Part shown: positions 6,130-6,497 of the stretch, in pieces
How the letters are laid out: each line of letters begins with the position of its first letter
Numbering within the stretch: position 1 is the first letter of the stretch
Assembly: GCA_001805375.1 (NCBI GenBank)
Contig: MHFY01000142.1
Coordinates: forward strand, 9,577-16,073
DNA: 6,497 bases
From: Omnitrophica WOR_2 bacterium GWA2_47_8
GTDB taxonomy: Bacteria > Omnitrophota > Gorgyraeia > Zapsychrales > GWA2-47-8
Direction of reading: 5' to 3'
Program-made: the position numbers and the translations under genes
The notes under the pieces: model-generated
The model's database searches: none
What the model was told of the DNA's origin: nothing
Seen by the model: only the letters and a program-made list of their open reading frames with translations

Positions 6130-6497
6130 TCATACAGCCTAAGGTACGAGGGTTCATTTGTACGACCGCCCATCCCGTCGGGTGCGCCAAGCACATCCAG
6201 GAACAGATCGATTATGTTAAAAGTCAGCCGTCTATTCCCAACGGCCCTAAGAAAGTTTTGGTCGTGGGCGCTTCCACCGGTTACGGATTGGCCTCGCGGA
6301 TCGTGTCTGCTTTCGGCTGCCGCGCCGCCACCATGGGTGTTTTTTTTGAAAGAGAAGCCGAACCCAAACGCACCGCGACCGCCGGCTGGTATAATTCCGT
6401 GGCCTTTGAAGTCGCCGCCCGCAAGGAAGGATTGTATGCTAAAAGTTTTAACGGTGACGCCTTTTCCAACGAGATCAAGCAGCAGGTGGTTGACGCG
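6126..6497 (+). CDS. fabV: Enoyl-ACP / trans-2-enoyl-CoA reductase (NADH), FabV family, 3'-truncated by window edge
   Basis: The first 124 codons of a FabV/TER protein (family length about 400) run off the window. FabV reduces the trans-2 double bond of enoyl-ACP in the last step of each fatty acid elongation cycle; the close relatives called TER reduce enoyl-CoA such as crotonyl-CoA. The N-terminus MIIQPKVRGFICTTAHPVGC (1-20) is a clear family signature. The Rossmann nucleotide-binding loop GASTGYG is at 48-54, and GVFFE (71-75) has the acidic residue after the second strand that goes with NADH preference. GWYNSVAF (87-94) and GLYAKSFNGDAFSNEIK (102-118) are further conserved blocks. The catalytic Tyr-x8-Lys motif lies beyond the window and cannot be checked. 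It starts 37 bases after glgC with no obvious terminator or promoter between, so read-through from the glgC promoter is likely. Sequence alone does not separate a FabV role from a TER role. Confidence 0.95.
   Translation, partial: MIIQPKVRGFICTTAHPVGCAKHIQEQIDYVKSQPSIPNGPKKVLVVGASTGYGLASRIVSAFGCRAATMGVFFEREAEPKRTATAGWYNSVAFEVAARKEGLYAKSFNGDAFSNEIKQQVVDA

Overview
The window is a compact stretch of a Gram-negative-type bacterial chromosome of middling GC. All six recognisable genes lie on the + strand and coding sequence fills nearly everything. The combination of a dipeptide-type ABC transporter, a polytopic membrane protein with a TPR tail, GlgC, FabV and an ATCTGTG-type intergenic palindrome would suit an uncultured lineage such as Omnitrophota or another PVC-related or deltaproteobacterial group. 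That placement is an impression from sequence style, not a demonstrated assignment.

Region 1 (2-2357) is the 3' part of a peptide-type ABC importer operon. It holds the end of a DppC/OppC-type permease, then two separate ATPases (DppD-like and DppF-like), the last pair overlapping by one base. The solute-binding protein and the first permease are presumably upstream of the window. Both ATPases keep all nucleotide-binding motifs but have short C-termini.

Region 2 (2358-2467) is the only sizeable gap. It is filled by a cluster of ATCTGTG/CACAGAT units in both orientations. These fold into nested hairpins flanked by an A-tract and a T-tract, and probably separate the transporter operon from the next gene.

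Region 3 (2468-4816) encodes a 782-residue protein: about ten membrane helices with GT-C-like sequence marks, a soluble domain with a VFIDGR motif, and about six TPRs. No characterised function can be given.

Region 4 (4817-6088) is glgC, ADP-glucose pyrophosphorylase, the committing step of bacterial glycogen synthesis. Just upstream is a near-consensus sigma-70 promoter (TTGAAA, 17 nt, TATAAT) placed so close to the ATG that the mRNA should be almost leaderless.

Region 5 (6089-6497) begins fabV, an NADH-dependent enoyl-ACP/enoyl-CoA reductase, cut by the window end. It has a good ribosome binding site and a possible 11-codon leader ORF that overlaps its start.

Most of the window is ordinary metabolism and transport. 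I see no defence system, mobile element, CRISPR array or RNA gene. The points that deserve a second look are the membrane/TPR protein, the near-leaderless glgC promoter, the altered allosteric residues of GlgC, the intergenic palindrome and two possible translational-control structures.
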